DNA of 64,000 nucleotides from Strobilurus pachycystidiatus (GCA_019915135.1 JAHLMK010000018.1:744001-808000); one strand, 5' to 3'. Shown: positions 43,283 to 53,765, counted from the first letter of the stretch. Notes: generated by a model not told the origin, from the letters alone. A program made the numbers and translations.

Positions 43283-43984
43283 ATGAAAACACGTGGACGC
43301 CCCAGAATATACGCAAACGAGGATGACAGAAAGGCAGCAAAAGCTGCCAGCTCAAAACGATTTCGTGAACAGTGAGTTCTATTCTTCTATCTACATTGTC
43401 CGCCGCCGACTCTCTCCTCCGCCACCAGGAACAAGGACTACGTAGCCCTCCGTCAAAAGAGCTACTACGCCAAGCGAAAACGAGAGAGATACGAGCAGGC
43501 TGCTCAGTCTGACAGGTACGTGCTCCATTGCTATACCGCATTTCGCAGGCACACATTTTCTTCTAGCAGTGCACCCCTCCATGGCGACGCAGACCCTTTA
43601 GATGCGGCCGACGACATCATACGTCTACAGGAGCACCGCATACGATGCTGGACTAAAACGGATACGCGACAATTTTGTGTTGACCTCGCCCGCCGACTAC
43701 GCCACACTTCACGCGATGATGCACTACAATCCATCCGCACCCAGCAGCAAGAGGCCGACGACCTCTACGCTCCTGTACGTGAGGCAAATCAAGCCTTTCA
43801 TGACAGACCGTGGTTACACGAGGACGACGCCCGCTTTGTCCGTTCGGTTGAGGTCACTCGTGTGTGTCTGATGCTTAGGGATTATTTGGAGGACATTCGG
43901 GAGCATATCCAGGCTGACACATTGGAGGGCGCGGTGACGTCGGGAGGACTGGCCTGCATGGAATTTGAGGACCACAGCTACTAG
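43283..43984 (+). CDS. Basic-region protein of unknown function, three exons (KDZ cargo)
   Basis: Exons 43283-43371, 43429-43515 and 43570-43984 join with introns of 57 and 54 nt and give 196 residues. The N-terminus MKTRGRPRIYANEDDRKAAK has an AT-hook-like GRPR, followed by a long basic helix-prone stretch (LRQKSYYAKRKRERYEQA) that looks like a nucleic-acid-binding basic region. The third exon is helical and acidic. The arrangement is common among hypothetical proteins of mushroom genomes, a statement from memory. A DNA-binding role is inference from composition. The start is the first ATG with a good downstream splice. Confidence 0.65.
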
Positions 43985-44062
43985 TTCAGTTGCAATACTA
44001 TATCATTCTTACATCCTATCGTACACACAACCCGCATTGACGAGCAAATAGTAAGTTGTATC

Positions 44063-45157
44063 TCACCTCAGCGCGCGCACCCGCACATTGCCGCGCGCTT
44101 GCGCCCGAGCCATTTTGGACTCGGCATCCTCTCGATCATTCGCGCCTTCATAAGCACAATTCTCAACGCCGCAGATGTTCAGTTGACATTCGAGGCTGTA
44201 TTTGGATCAAAAGAGACACACGTGAATAGCAACAAGCATGACTTACTGACTGCGATAAATCCCTGGTGTGATACCCTGGTACACAACGTACCAATCGGGT
44301 CTAGTGTTTCGGTTGAGTGGGTTGCGATGATTCTTGGGGCGTGGGGTAGGGGCTGTGGCCCGTCCAGGTTCGGGTTGAACCTCGGGGACGCGCTGTCCGT
44401 TAACAACGCGACTGGTCCATCCATGCGCACGCGCGTACTGGAAAGCAGCATCTGCAGCTTCCATATTGCTATAGCCAGCGTAAACGGAGCCGGAGATGCC
44501 AATGACGAAGGCCTCCGCGTGGTGGAAATTCGGATAAACGCCTGTCTCTAAGCCGATGAAAACAACGATTGGCAGGCCACGAGGACGCTTCTTGCGCCGT
44601 TTGTTCGAAATAAGGCGAACAAACCGCCCATTCTGGGCCTCGACCGCGGCCGCCGACCTGGACAGATGTCAAAACTTAGCGTACCACTCTGACGGTTCAA
44701 CATATGACTTACCAATCTGGCTCCAACCGCATGCCTCCCATCCCCTCAATCAGGTACAACGTAGGGTCCTCTTCAAGGACCGCCTGTCCAATCTGATCGT
44801 TGCGCAAGTCTACCGGCTGTGCTCGTGCCGGCGAAGCTGAGGTGAAGTTTCAGCAAGCGAGCTATGGAGCGGAGAATGCATACCTGGACGAGGGAGAGGA
44901 GGAGCAGGGATCTGCGATTCTCGTAGCGACCTAATGAATCGACAGAAGTCCTCATCCTGACTATCCTCGTATCCAGATGACTGCCCTTCCAGGGCGCTGT
45001 AGAACGACGCATCAGAAGAGTCCATATCATCCGATGGTTCGTTATCAGGGCTACGCCCCAAGCGAGGCTGTTCCTGTCGTGGAGGTTCTCGTGGCGGAGG
45101 CTTAGGCGCCTCATCTTCCGACGAAGACAGAATGAGCTCGAAAACCAAGGGACCCAT
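44063..45157 (-). CDS. Protein with two RNase H1 N-terminal-like (viroplasmin) domains, four exons
   Basis: Exons 45157-44884, 44836-44713, 44657-44247 and 44195-44063 (introns 47, 55 and 51 nt) give 313 residues in one frame. The N-terminus is acidic and Ser-rich (LSSSEDEAPKPPP). The first domain, about residues 155-210, reads LPIVVFIGLETGVYPNF...AFVIGISGSVYAGY. The second, at the C-terminus, reads DWYVVYQGITPGIYRSH...ICGVENCAYEGAND. Both follow the known pattern W-Y/V-V-x-G-x-x-x-G-I/V-Y of the small domain that binds RNA/DNA hybrids in RNase H1. No RNase H catalytic domain follows. The neighbour at 45259-46256 carries a third copy. Confidence 0.72.
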
Positions 45158-45258
45158 GGTGGGAGGAGGACAAAAGATATCATTTGAGAATCGACGACAA
45201 GCACTATCTTATGAACATTTCGGAGTGGCTCTCCGGGAAAAGCCGCATGACGCATACA

Positions 45259-46256
45259 TCAAACCAATATACGAACTTCACCGCGTGCCAGCGACCTATT
45301 GAACTCGGCAACCGCCTCAGATTGAAATCCGCGAAATCCTTGGCGATGACTGTGAGAGACGCCCGAAATGGCGGTATCTGCCCAGGACCTAGATCAACAC
45401 AAGTTAGAGTTTTGAAACGACCACAAGAAAGAGAACTTACGCTGACGGAAACACTCCAACGAATAATCCCCTGATCACGAGATACCAGCGTCTGCCAGAG
45501 TGCGCCGTGTTGGCGATGATGGGCTCTTGCGGGACCTCCGGGATCTCGTCGCCAACACGATAGATGACGTTTCCGTTCACATGCAAGAGAGGTCCTAATC
45601 AGCGTCAGGGACGAACAAGACAAGAAACCGAACGATGTGAACTACTTACCTGAATCAGCCGCATTGGCGAGAGCTGGGAAGGCCGGACCGATGGCGCCGG
45701 GCACTGGCAAAGGAGCGACGGCCATGCCTCCTGCAACGATATTTTGCCCTAAACAAGGAAAGTCAGGTTGAGAGAAAGAGAAGAATGAGTCGCTGAGCTC
45801 ACCAATGGTCACAATCACCAAATCATCATCATCGCTATCCCCGTCCCCAGCTTCACTGCCCGAGCCAGCGAGACCAGAGTCCGAGCCGTCGACGATGACA
45901 TTGTCGTCCTCTCCACGGGCTGGAGTGGAATGGACAGAAATGGGATACAAAGGGTCTAAGCCCGACGGGGTGAGCAGCAGCGCGGCTGGAGTCGAGTGGA
46001 CGCTGATGGCGTGCAAAGCGTCACTGCCGCGAGCGGGAGTGGAGGGTGCGTCGATATGATCTAGTCCGGTACCCTTGGGCGTAAGCGGCTCCACCTTGAC
46101 TTGGGTATGAGGCTGCGGGGTTGAAGGGCAACCAGGAGTCACTGCGCCAGCTGCGGAGCCGTCGAAAGCATTGGACGGAGTGGCTGGACGAGAGTCGGGT
46201 GACAGAAGGGCGGCAACATCGTTGGCATCGACATCTGCACTCGAGCTGTCAGACAT
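45259..46256 (-). CDS. Disordered protein with a C-terminal RNase H1 N-terminal-like domain, four exons
   Basis: Exons 46256-45803, 45748-45650, 45594-45441 and 45388-45259 give 278 residues. The start MSDSSSADVDAND is the best ATG; an upstream ATG at 46361 would add a hydrophobic lead with no support. The first 150 residues are Ser/Thr/Pro-rich with a repeated STPA motif (DAPSTPARG, SVHSTPAALL, SVHSTPARGE), followed by an acidic DDDD run. The C-terminal domain is RRWYLVIRGLFVGVFPSA...ISGVSHSHRQGFRGFQ, matching the hybrid-binding pattern of the neighbouring gene. The first intron (54 nt) is in frame, so an unspliced form would also be open. It is on the same strand as and about 100 bp upstream of its paralogue. 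Confidence 0.7.
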
Positions 46257-46543
46257 GTTAATGCGCAGGAGGAGGGCAAATGGGAATGGAGAGATACTGG
46301 CAGCACACCGCAGTATAAGTGAGATGGAGCGACGGCGACTGTAAGGAGATACAAGAAACAAACCAAACTATAAGGAGATGTCAGAAAGATTGCCCACAGT
46401 CAGCGATCGCCTTGGCTTAGTGGAGGGCAAGGGAAGGTATTATTATTTTTTAATATTATTATCTGTACCTGCCGCATGGTCCGTTTGAGTCCGGAAGGGA
46501 AGGAAACGAGATAGACTTACTTCAAGATTGGCTTCTATTACCC

Positions 46544-49300
46544 ATGCCACGCCGAACAAAGCCGCCAATCCCAAAGGAGTTGAAGGAGAACGCGAAAGGA
46601 TGGGCGTCGGGAGGGCGACAAAGAATCCTCGAGCGTTGGCAAGAACGGTTCAATGGCGCGCTCGAGATTGGACACGTCGCCGAGCAGCAAGTCCTGCGGA
46701 AGCTCTATGCCGAATATTTCTATTACTGTCCCTGGAATGTGCCGGACCACGAAGAGCCACCAGAGCGTTCGACACCGTACGATCCGAACGCGGTCGTCGC
46801 GCCCGAGGATTTGACGGAGGAGCAGGTGGTGGAGAAGCGGGCTCGATTGAGAAAACTTCAAAGGGTGAGTTTGCAGTCAGACATTGGAGTAGTGATGACT
46901 TACCGAGACTCAGCGCATTCGCCGCTGGCTCCGTTATCGCGCTCGAAAAATCTACCGTATCTGCGTCAACATCCGCAAAGAGGCGCTGGAGGACCCGTTC
47001 CTGGTCTTGCTCGCACACCTCTCCGGTCAAAAAAAGCCGCCGAAGAAACTACAGGCCGTCCAGCAGTTCCAGAAAGAGAGCAAGGAGGAGATTGCGGAAG
47101 CCGTCGACAAGGCATACAAGGACGTCGTAGATAGGATGAACAAAGCCGGCTGTCCCGACTTCCCTGTGGTGAATGCACCGTTTCGGGCCAAGGTGGCGCA
47201 GGAGCTCTTCAAGAAGTTGTCCGCGGAGGAGAAGATGCAATGGGAGAAGCGCTCGCAGGATGTTGCGAACGCGAATAAGGCGAAGTGGGCAGCTTCCCTT
47301 ACTGCGCCGCCTTCGAAGGATCCCGCCGACCGAGTAAAGTACGTCCTTTCATCACTACCGGCAGCGCAAAGGTCGACTAATATTTGCTTGAGGTGTATCG
47401 CGAATCTTCCGCATTTCCTACAGCCAATCATGGCGGGCATCGCGAAGGCTACCGGTTTGAACGTTATCGTCTCCGTTGCCGGGCCAATGCCGCAGAAAGG
47501 GGGAGGCCATGGAATGCTGAGGTGCGAATATTGTTACTATCTGGTTATCGCGCATCAAGGCTGAGGAACTTACAGTTACGCGTCCGGAAAAAACCTCGAG
47601 GCAACGCCTGTCAGCGTAGCTTTGTGGCGTCCCAAAGCATACGCCCGCTGGAAGAACGTCGTCCTCCAATGGTGTAAGACGGCGTATACTCGGTCCGAGA
47701 TTGATGACGCGCGTCGTCTCCTGGATCCCACTCTTTCGAAGCCGCTGCCGGACGACGGTATCGTTGGCGATGTCGAGGATGAGGATATGCGTCTGGATGG
47801 GGTTTATCCGGTCGCAAGCCCTTCAGACGAAAGCCCGGTACCCGCCAGCGAGGACGTCATTGACGTCGCTGAAAATCTAGAGGCGGCGATCAATAGGGCG
47901 TTGGCGGCAGATCGTGATGTTAGCGACGACGAGGATGGGGACTTGGATTCGGAATCTGACCCTGACTCGGATGAGTCGGAGGCGGAAGCTCGGGTCAGCA
48001 GCGGCAAGAGGAGGAAGAAGGTGGCACCGAAGACCCAGCCGGCACCCAAGCGCAGAGCTGGATCGGTAGAAAACGATCCGAAGAGCCATGAGGGCGTACC
48101 GACCTCAGAGCGCGCCTCGTTGTCACCAGGCCCCGACGATACGGACGCCGAAAGTCCCAACAGTGTTGCACACGGCCCGGTGCTCAGCGAATACGAGCGG
48201 GACCGCGAAGCCAACATTGCTCGTAACAAGGCGCTCATGGCTTCTCTCGGAGACTCGGACTCGATAAGCCTCTCTTTCCGCCGAAAGAGAAGGCTCCACG
48301 TAAGGCTAGGGCACTACCGAAAAGTATTCGGACTGCTGTTCGGGCGTCGACTCGCATCCAGGGCAACGCGGCGGCGAGTGCAGCGAGTGGCGCGGCAATC
48401 GCGGAGGGCGAAGAAGATAGAGTCGAAGTTCGTGACGAAGAGAGAGGCGAGGATGGAGGAATAGAAAGGGAAACTGGTATGGAAACACCGATCGCGATAT
48501 CCGCCCAGGCGAGTAATGGCGTATCGGCAGAGGGTGGTTTAGAGGGCGACGGGGGCGAGGATGCCATGAACCTGGACCTGAGCACGCCAAACGGACCATC
48601 CGAGTCAGAAGTTTCACCTACGCCCGCCACGAACATCAGCAGGATGGCGACGACGACATCGGGCGAATCAACACCGGACCCTGCACCACAGTCAGCGGAT
48701 GTCGAGATGGATGAGGCGACGGACGTACCAGTTAGACCCAAGCCTCGAGGGCGTCGTTCTATTCTCACAAATGAAGTCCGCATCAAGTTGGCGAACGCGC
48801 CGGAGTGGTTCAAGGTTCCTTTTTCGGCGATGGAGGAAGGCGCGCTCGGGTTGGAATTTCGACAGCTATTGGATGCGTACGCGATGTGGGAGGGGAAGAC
48901 GGATTGGAAGGTCGATAACGGGAATTTTTCAACGTCGCTGCGTCCAGCGGCAATTTCAGGTTGGATAAAAGACGGTCGTCTCACGCGTAAGAAGATGATG
49001 CCGGTGCTCGATGGTGTATCATTGGAGTCGTTCATAACCGAGTTTGGGGCGTGGTGGGCTGCTATGCAACCTTCTTGGAGGCAGCGGGATGACGGCGGAT
49101 TGTGGCGGAGGGACGTATGCGGGGATTGGGGCAAAACGATGGTCGTGAAGGGCGTGAAGGGCTGGCTCTCGCCTGTCGCAGGATTGTTCTGGTGGGGGAA
49201 GGCCGTGATGGACAATAGATCGCGTCGCAAGGCGTGGCTGGAGGCCGTAAGTGATGCTACGTGGGTCTTGGAGGCGATAGGAGAGATCGAGGAGATGTAG
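46544..49300 (+). pseudogene. Long cargo gene interrupted by an 8-bp frameshift
   Basis: Exons 46544-46864, 46914-47338, 47393-47521 and 47576 onward (introns 49, 54 and 54 nt) encode a basic, HMG-box-like N-terminal half (IRRWLRYRARKIYRI; FKKLSAEEKMQWEKRSQ), then a region with IMAGIAKATGLNVIVSVAGPMP and an acidic Ser/Asp-rich tail. Near 48246-48259 the hexamer CTCGGA occurs twice, eight bases apart. There the reading frame changes: the first frame ends at 48464, and the second, open from before that point to 49300, has WFKVPFSAMEEGALG, WLSPVAGLFWWGKA and AWLEAVSDATWVLEAI. Two long frames abutting at a short duplication imply one gene broken by an 8-bp insertion, or a sequencing error. Function unknown; similar proteins are common in mushroom genomes. 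Confidence 0.6.
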
Positions 49301-49819
49301 GTAGCCTAGACACGGTGGATGGGTATGTATCAATAGTGATAGACTGCATAAAATACATACCCATGCGCCGCAAGCGACTGAGAGGGCGGGAGGGCGCAGA
49401 CTGACATTCTGGCAGGCGACTTGGCAATGGAAAAGCGAGAGACAGCCACGTGGGTGAGATCAGTCGTTCGCGTGTACGTCATGTTGGACTTGCTCGTTTG
49501 CTGTTTGAGATCACAAAAGTGGGTAATCGGGTTGCGCACATGTCTTTACAAGTCTTTACAGTTGTATTCACCTCCTTTGAATTTTGGCTGAGAGTCCCCG
49601 AGGTGTATAAATGAGGCATGGATCCAGTTCTTCAACACCACGGTTCCAATAAGCAACATGACGTCAGCCGTGTGGACTTAGGATTTTGGCGTTCGACCGG
49701 TTGAGTCAACCTGAGCAGGTCGGAGACTGGGAATCAGATAGCGTGCGCCACACTAAGGCCCGAGGGCTCGTTGCGCATGTCATAAGTCGATATGAGACGT
49801 CGCATAGCAGGAAGCTAGC
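49301..49819. other. Intergenic stretch near the right end of the KDZ element
   Basis: No gene seen. The short frames on both strands show no consistent structure. Confidence 0.4.
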
Positions 49820-50071
49820 ATTGCTACTGCCCCGGGCGGGGGCGGGGGCGGCGGGATTTCAGATATCAGGTATCGGCAATCCTATTTGAGAAACCGGCAT
49901 CGAGCTGCCGAATGGCATACACGGAAACAAGCGAGGAGAGATTTCAGGGCACATTGCTACTGCCCCGGGCGGGGGCGGCGGGATTTCAGGGATCGGCAAT
50001 CCTATTTGAGAAACCGGCATCGAGCTGCCGAATGGCATACACGGAAACAAGCGAGGAGAGATTTCAGGGCA
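49820..50071 (+). repeat. Tandem duplication of about 120-133 bp near the KDZ right end
   Basis: ATTGCTACTGCCCCGGGCGG opens both units (49820 and 49953). They continue through GGCATCGAGCTGCCGAATGG to GAGATTTCAGGGCA with one short indel. No gene lies between this and the right terminal repeat. Confidence 0.85.
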
Positions 50072-50291
50072 GGAATAGGGTCCTAGACCCATCTGCAAGG
50101 CGGGATGCCGAGCGCGCGGACACAGGGCCAATACCGACGGAGCGCATGCATGGCGCGGAAACCCCCGGGCGGCTGTGCCGGATCACGTGGCACTAGCGCT
50201 GGACCTGGTAACACGTCGTTAGGTCTTTGCCGGGGCTCTGGCTAGTGCTGTGATATACAATACTATGTTATCCTGGCTAGGGCCTGGTAGA

Positions 50292-50318
50292 TTAGGCAAA
50301 TTACTACAGCTATGGCTC
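50292..50318 (-). repeat. Right terminal inverted repeat of the KDZ transposon
   Basis: The reverse complement reads GAGCCATAGCTGTAGTAATT and on, matching the left end at TAGCTGTAG, TTTGC and TAA. It is followed directly by the target duplication GGACATGC. Confidence 0.7.
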
Positions 50319-50326
50319 GGACATGC

Positions 50327-50787
50327 CAGATCACCTTGTATCGCACTCGGATTTGGTTGCACTCCGAGCAAGGCAGTTAATAAAACACAAAGGCGATACG
50401 GCAAGGTTAAAGTCTAAAGTCCTTCTGAACAAGCAGAAGGCAGCGGAGAAGTTCATGGAGGAATTCAACAACAGCATTCCGCGTTATGTATTCAAAACAG
50501 GTGAATTAGTGTTAGTACGAAACACCCGGATTGAAGCCGAAATGAACGCCAAGTTTAAAGAACGCTTTATGGGACCTTTTGCGGTGGTTTCCAGGACATC
50601 CGCAGGAAATTATGTGGTATGTGAGCTGGATGGCACCATCTGGAGGGATAAGATAGCTCAATTTCGAGTGATCCCCTTCGTAGCCAGAAGGGACCCTATT
50701 GCTTTAGGAGAAACATTCTTCTCTAGGCTTAGGCGTATCAGTCGCGGAGTCGGAAAAGCGTTGGATATGATTGCGAAAACTACTTAG
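50327..50787 (+). pseudogene. Gypsy-2 pol, part 3 (integrase C-terminus)
   Basis: The pol frame resumes after the KDZ target duplication and runs to a stop at 50785-50787. It aligns end to end with the last 150 residues of Gypsy-1 pol (HLVSHSDLVALRARQLIKHK, FKTGELVLVRNTRIE, GNYVVCELDGTI). This is the basic C-terminal part of the integrase with an SH3-like GPFxVV...GNYVV pattern. Confidence 0.92.
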
Positions 50788-50877
50788 AACAAAAAGTAAT
50801 AACGATGAGAAAGTAGTAACGATGGAGGCCGTACCAAAAAGATTTGGATGCAAATGACAGTTAAGGATGCAAGACTG

Positions 50878-50958
50878 GCAGCTGAGGGACTCGAACCGGC
50901 GCTCGGGTTTGAAACCAAGTCTGAGGCGAGACGCTCAGCCGTTGAGCCAGTGGTGTCC
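50878..50958 (-). tRNA. tRNA-like segment between pol and ORF3 of Gypsy-2
   Basis: On minus it has a perfect A box TGGCTCAACGG, D stem GCTC/GAGC and a perfect B box GGTTCGAGTCC, but the acceptor arms do not pair and the anticodon arm is irregular. Gypsy-1 lacks about 150 bp at this place (GTACCA joined almost directly to GATGACG), so the segment is probably a tRNA-derived insertion. It could act as a Pol III unit or an insulator; that is speculation. Confidence 0.45.
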
Positions 50959-50982
50959 GAAATCTAGCAAGTGCTCTGGCAG

Positions 50983-51000
50983 GATGACGGGGACGTCATC
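50983..51000. promoter_or_regulatory. Conserved GATGACG/CGTCATC hairpin upstream of Gypsy-2 ORF3
   Basis: Same inverted repeat as at 737-754 of Gypsy-1, here 288 bp before the ORF3 ATG. It is followed by a second short hairpin, GGGACAATGGTCCC. The rest of the 50788-51287 interval shows no gene. Confidence 0.4.
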
Positions 51001-51287
51001 AGAAAAAGTAAAAAGGGAATAGAGGGACAATGGTCCCATTTATTCTAAAGACTATAATTTTGAAATAAAAATGAAATTTGGAGCTCTAAAAACGGTACAA
51101 GAGAGCGTCGTAACAAGGAAATGGAAGGAAAAAGGGTCGTAGCCCCTTGAAAATAATGACGCGCACCTCGGGCAGGGCTGTGCCCGGCCACGAACGCGAA
51201 AGCTTAAAAGTGATGAGCAACGGAATTAATGTGGTAAGCGAAGAAAAGAAGTTCGAACAAGTCCGTTCACCTTCTACTGCGCCCACC

Positions 51288-53359
51288 ATGTCGTCGCCCG
51301 TACCCGCACCAAAACCCACCTCGGAGAAGGTAAGTTTTGGGCGAAAAACCCAAAAAAAGACAACGAACTAACTTACCTAAAGGAGAAGTCGCCCACCCCT
51401 GCGAAAGATGATGAACCCGCGCAGGAGCCAGAGGAACGCGACCAGGAGCGAGAAAAGGTGAGTAAGCCCAAAACGAACAAGGCAACAGGAGATTTTAACG
51501 CGTCCTAGGACAACCAAGAAATCAACACGCGACCAGATGAACTCCCGGCCCCACGACCGGTGTTCGACTACAGCGGATTCTTCTTGAACGACCGCGTACC
51601 CACGGCGCTCCGAGCAGCAGGCATCGGACTCGAGATGGCGCACCAGCTAGCATCGACGCCCGAGCGCACCCGTAAAATCCTGGAAGAGAACGACTACAAA
51701 GCGTACCGCGCCAATGCGGTGTTTTGGGTGGAATTCCAGGATGTGCTCAGTGCGTTGGACGACCCAGCCGACCACCCTCTGGAGCGAGTCGAGATTGCCC
51801 TGACGCGTGCCATGGAACAAGTCGAGCTGGCACCAAGACAGAACGCGCCCCAGCCTCCTCTCTTCCTAGGAAACAGCCGTGCGCGCGCAGACATTGCCCT
51901 CCAACTCGAGGAAGACGACGCCCAGGTCTGCTTCCTCGACCCAGAGCAGTTGTGGGCCTTTGTACCACACACCGAAGTAGCCGAAGGGTTTTGGGGTCGC
52001 CTGATCCCTGAACTCAAGAACGCCAACGCCGCCCAGCCAATCTACTTCTCATTTAGACATGTCCTAGACCTCTTAATCGAGGACTCGGCCACCTTATGTC
52101 AGCTGCGACTATACGAACCAGACGAGCCGGAAGCCGAAGAACGCGACGAGAAGGAGGATGAGCAGGGCGAAGACGGGGAACGTGCGGGAACGCCGTTGCG
52201 AACGATGCAGGATTTGGCCGCCGAGGAAGGCAGCGAGCCGGAGGAAGATGAGCTCGCGACGGACAAGTCCCCCACGCCGGTGGCCCCGCGACCCCGACCA
52301 CAGCCGAAACCCCACTCGCCAGCCAAGTCCATGAAGGCGGTGGAAGTTCCGGCAAGGCGACACATGGTAAAAGGGAAGGGAATCGGCCCCAAGACAGCGA
52401 ACCAGTACGTTGTCCGGCGATTTATAGCTCCCTTGCTTCCAGCTAAACGACGCCCCAGACCTAAGACCATCGCCAAGGTCGAACCGCGAGACAAGGAACC
52501 TTCGGAGGTCGAGGAGGACGCCGAAGGAGAAACCGAGGCCGAAGAAGGAACGATGGACGCCTCCAGCAAAATGACCAGGCGTGTTCCCCTGTACGACGAC
52601 GACGCACACTGTCTCGCCTGTGAGCAGCGAAGCGTCGTATGCACATTCAACCGGATGCGCTCGAGCGACCGCGGGAACAAGACCAGTTGCGACCAATGTT
52701 CCCTGAGTCGGGGGATCTACGGTCCATGCCTGCTCGTCTGGGACCGGGAGCCAAAGGCGCCAACGTGGATGAGTCTCGATGGGCGTCTTCGGGCCAAGTT
52801 GCAGAAACTGGCGCAGCCGCTGGTCAGCGACAAGAAGATCTCGAGCGCGCGTTATGTCTACCCTGCGCGTCGAGGAACGGCCGTCAAGTCGGAAGTGCAG
52901 GAGAAGAAAGAGGCAACGGCGCAGTCGAAGAAGCGTCGAAGGGAAGTCGAAGAGGATAGCGAGGTCGAGGTGGTCGAGCCCCCGAAGAAGAAGGAGAAGG
53001 GGAAGGCCAAGGCGAAACGAGCCCCGACCCCGGTACCGGAGGACGACGACGACGATGAACTCGAGGAGATCGAAGCCCCGCGCGCACGCCGAGAGTCGAC
53101 GCGTCGCGTCTCTCTCATGTCGCCCCTCCGCCTCGTCACGGAGAAAGAGAAGGCTGAGCAGGACAAGAAGCGAAGGGCCGCCAACGCCGGCGAAGGATCT
53201 TCGCGCCACACCGTCGCGCCCACCTCATCCGCGCGCGACTTCCTCCCCTCGATGGATCAACAAGAAGTCACCGACCGGGTCAACCTGATCCTGTCGTGGT
53301 ACTTCACGTTGCCGCCCACCGCGCAGAAGAAAGTCAGGGAGATCATTGGCAAGAAGTAG
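51288..53359 (+). CDS. Gypsy-2 ORF3: spliced accessory gene with a cysteine-rich motif
   Basis: Exons 51288-51329, 51383-51457 and 51509-53359 (introns 53 and 51 nt, both between codons) give 655 residues. The N-terminal domain (FDYSGFFLNDRVP...TRKILEENDYKAYRAN) is shared with Gypsy-1 ORF3. The middle is acidic. A possible zinc-binding motif, CLACEQRSVVC followed by CDQCSLSRGIYGPC, lies near residue 400; it resembles fungal Zn-cluster spacing but is not a standard Zn2Cys6. Then come a Lys/Glu-rich low-complexity part and a short helical C-terminus (LILSWYFTLPPTAQKKVREI). It lies between pol and the 3' LTR, where envelope genes sit in some Gypsy elements, but it has no signal peptide or membrane segment. 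A nuclear or nucleic-acid-binding role is inference. Confidence 0.8.
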
Positions 53360-53765
53360 GACTTCGTCGCGGGCAGTTTCCCCTTTGCCGCCGCCGCCTG
53401 GCTTTCTTAGAACAATTTACGAACATTTTATCTACATGTACATCTACCGCACGCACCCGCCCGACAAAAATAAAATCCGCTTTTCATTAAAAAACAAGTG
53501 TGATTTTTATTTGAAGAAAGAAAAGGACCTCGAGACCTAAGGTGCTAAGGCAAAAACGCCTTAAAAAGCCAAGTCCAGGCAGGGCAAACTTCTCAAAAGT
53601 CAAGAGGAGTTTCGAATAAAGTGTAAGGGAAATACAAGCGTGTATAAAAGCGAACTAAGGAGAAATTCTATAGGACCTGGCTAAGTAGACTAAACGACTA
53701 AGGTCTTTTATAGACTAAGGTGGTTAGACTTAGACGAGTAAAGGAGTTTCTATGAGGAAATAAGA
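53360..53765. other. Convergent gap between ORF3 and ORF4
   Basis: The 3' ends of a plus-strand and a minus-strand gene face each other across about 400 bp. An AATAAA on plus near 53469 could serve ORF3. There are no other signals. Confidence 0.4.

Larger units (their letters stand above)
35515..50318. mobile_element. 14.8-kb KDZ DNA transposon carrying cargo genes
   Basis: The insertion splits the integrase end of Gypsy-2 pol and is flanked by the 8-bp direct repeat GGACATGC (35507-35514 and 50319-50326). Its ends are imperfect inverted repeats sharing TAGCTGTAG and TTTGC, about 25 bp long. Inside are a full nine-exon KDZ transposase, three spliced minus-strand genes and two small plus-strand genes with no recognised domain or only a basic one, two minus-strand genes with RNase H1 N-terminal-like domains, a frameshifted long plus-strand gene, and two tRNA-like sequences. 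The 8-bp duplication agrees with what is known of Zisupton-type elements. I found no TET/JBP dioxygenase, although such genes often accompany KDZ elements in basidiomycetes. Confidence 0.88.

Noticed and set aside
48235..49230. A 331-codon minus-strand frame over the frameshifted cargo gene
   Set aside because: It is Ser/Pro-rich and antisense to a gene with consistent exons and conserved segments; typical of a shadow frame in GC-rich acidic coding sequence.
35515..50318. A TET/JBP-type dioxygenase in the KDZ cargo
   Set aside because: Such genes often accompany KDZ elements in basidiomycetes, so I looked for an HxD...H pattern with the family context in every cargo frame, and found none.
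52109..53209. A 366-codon minus-strand frame opposite ORF3
   Set aside because: It is a low-complexity Arg/Leu/Ser shadow of the acidic and Lys-rich repeats of ORF3, with no independent support.
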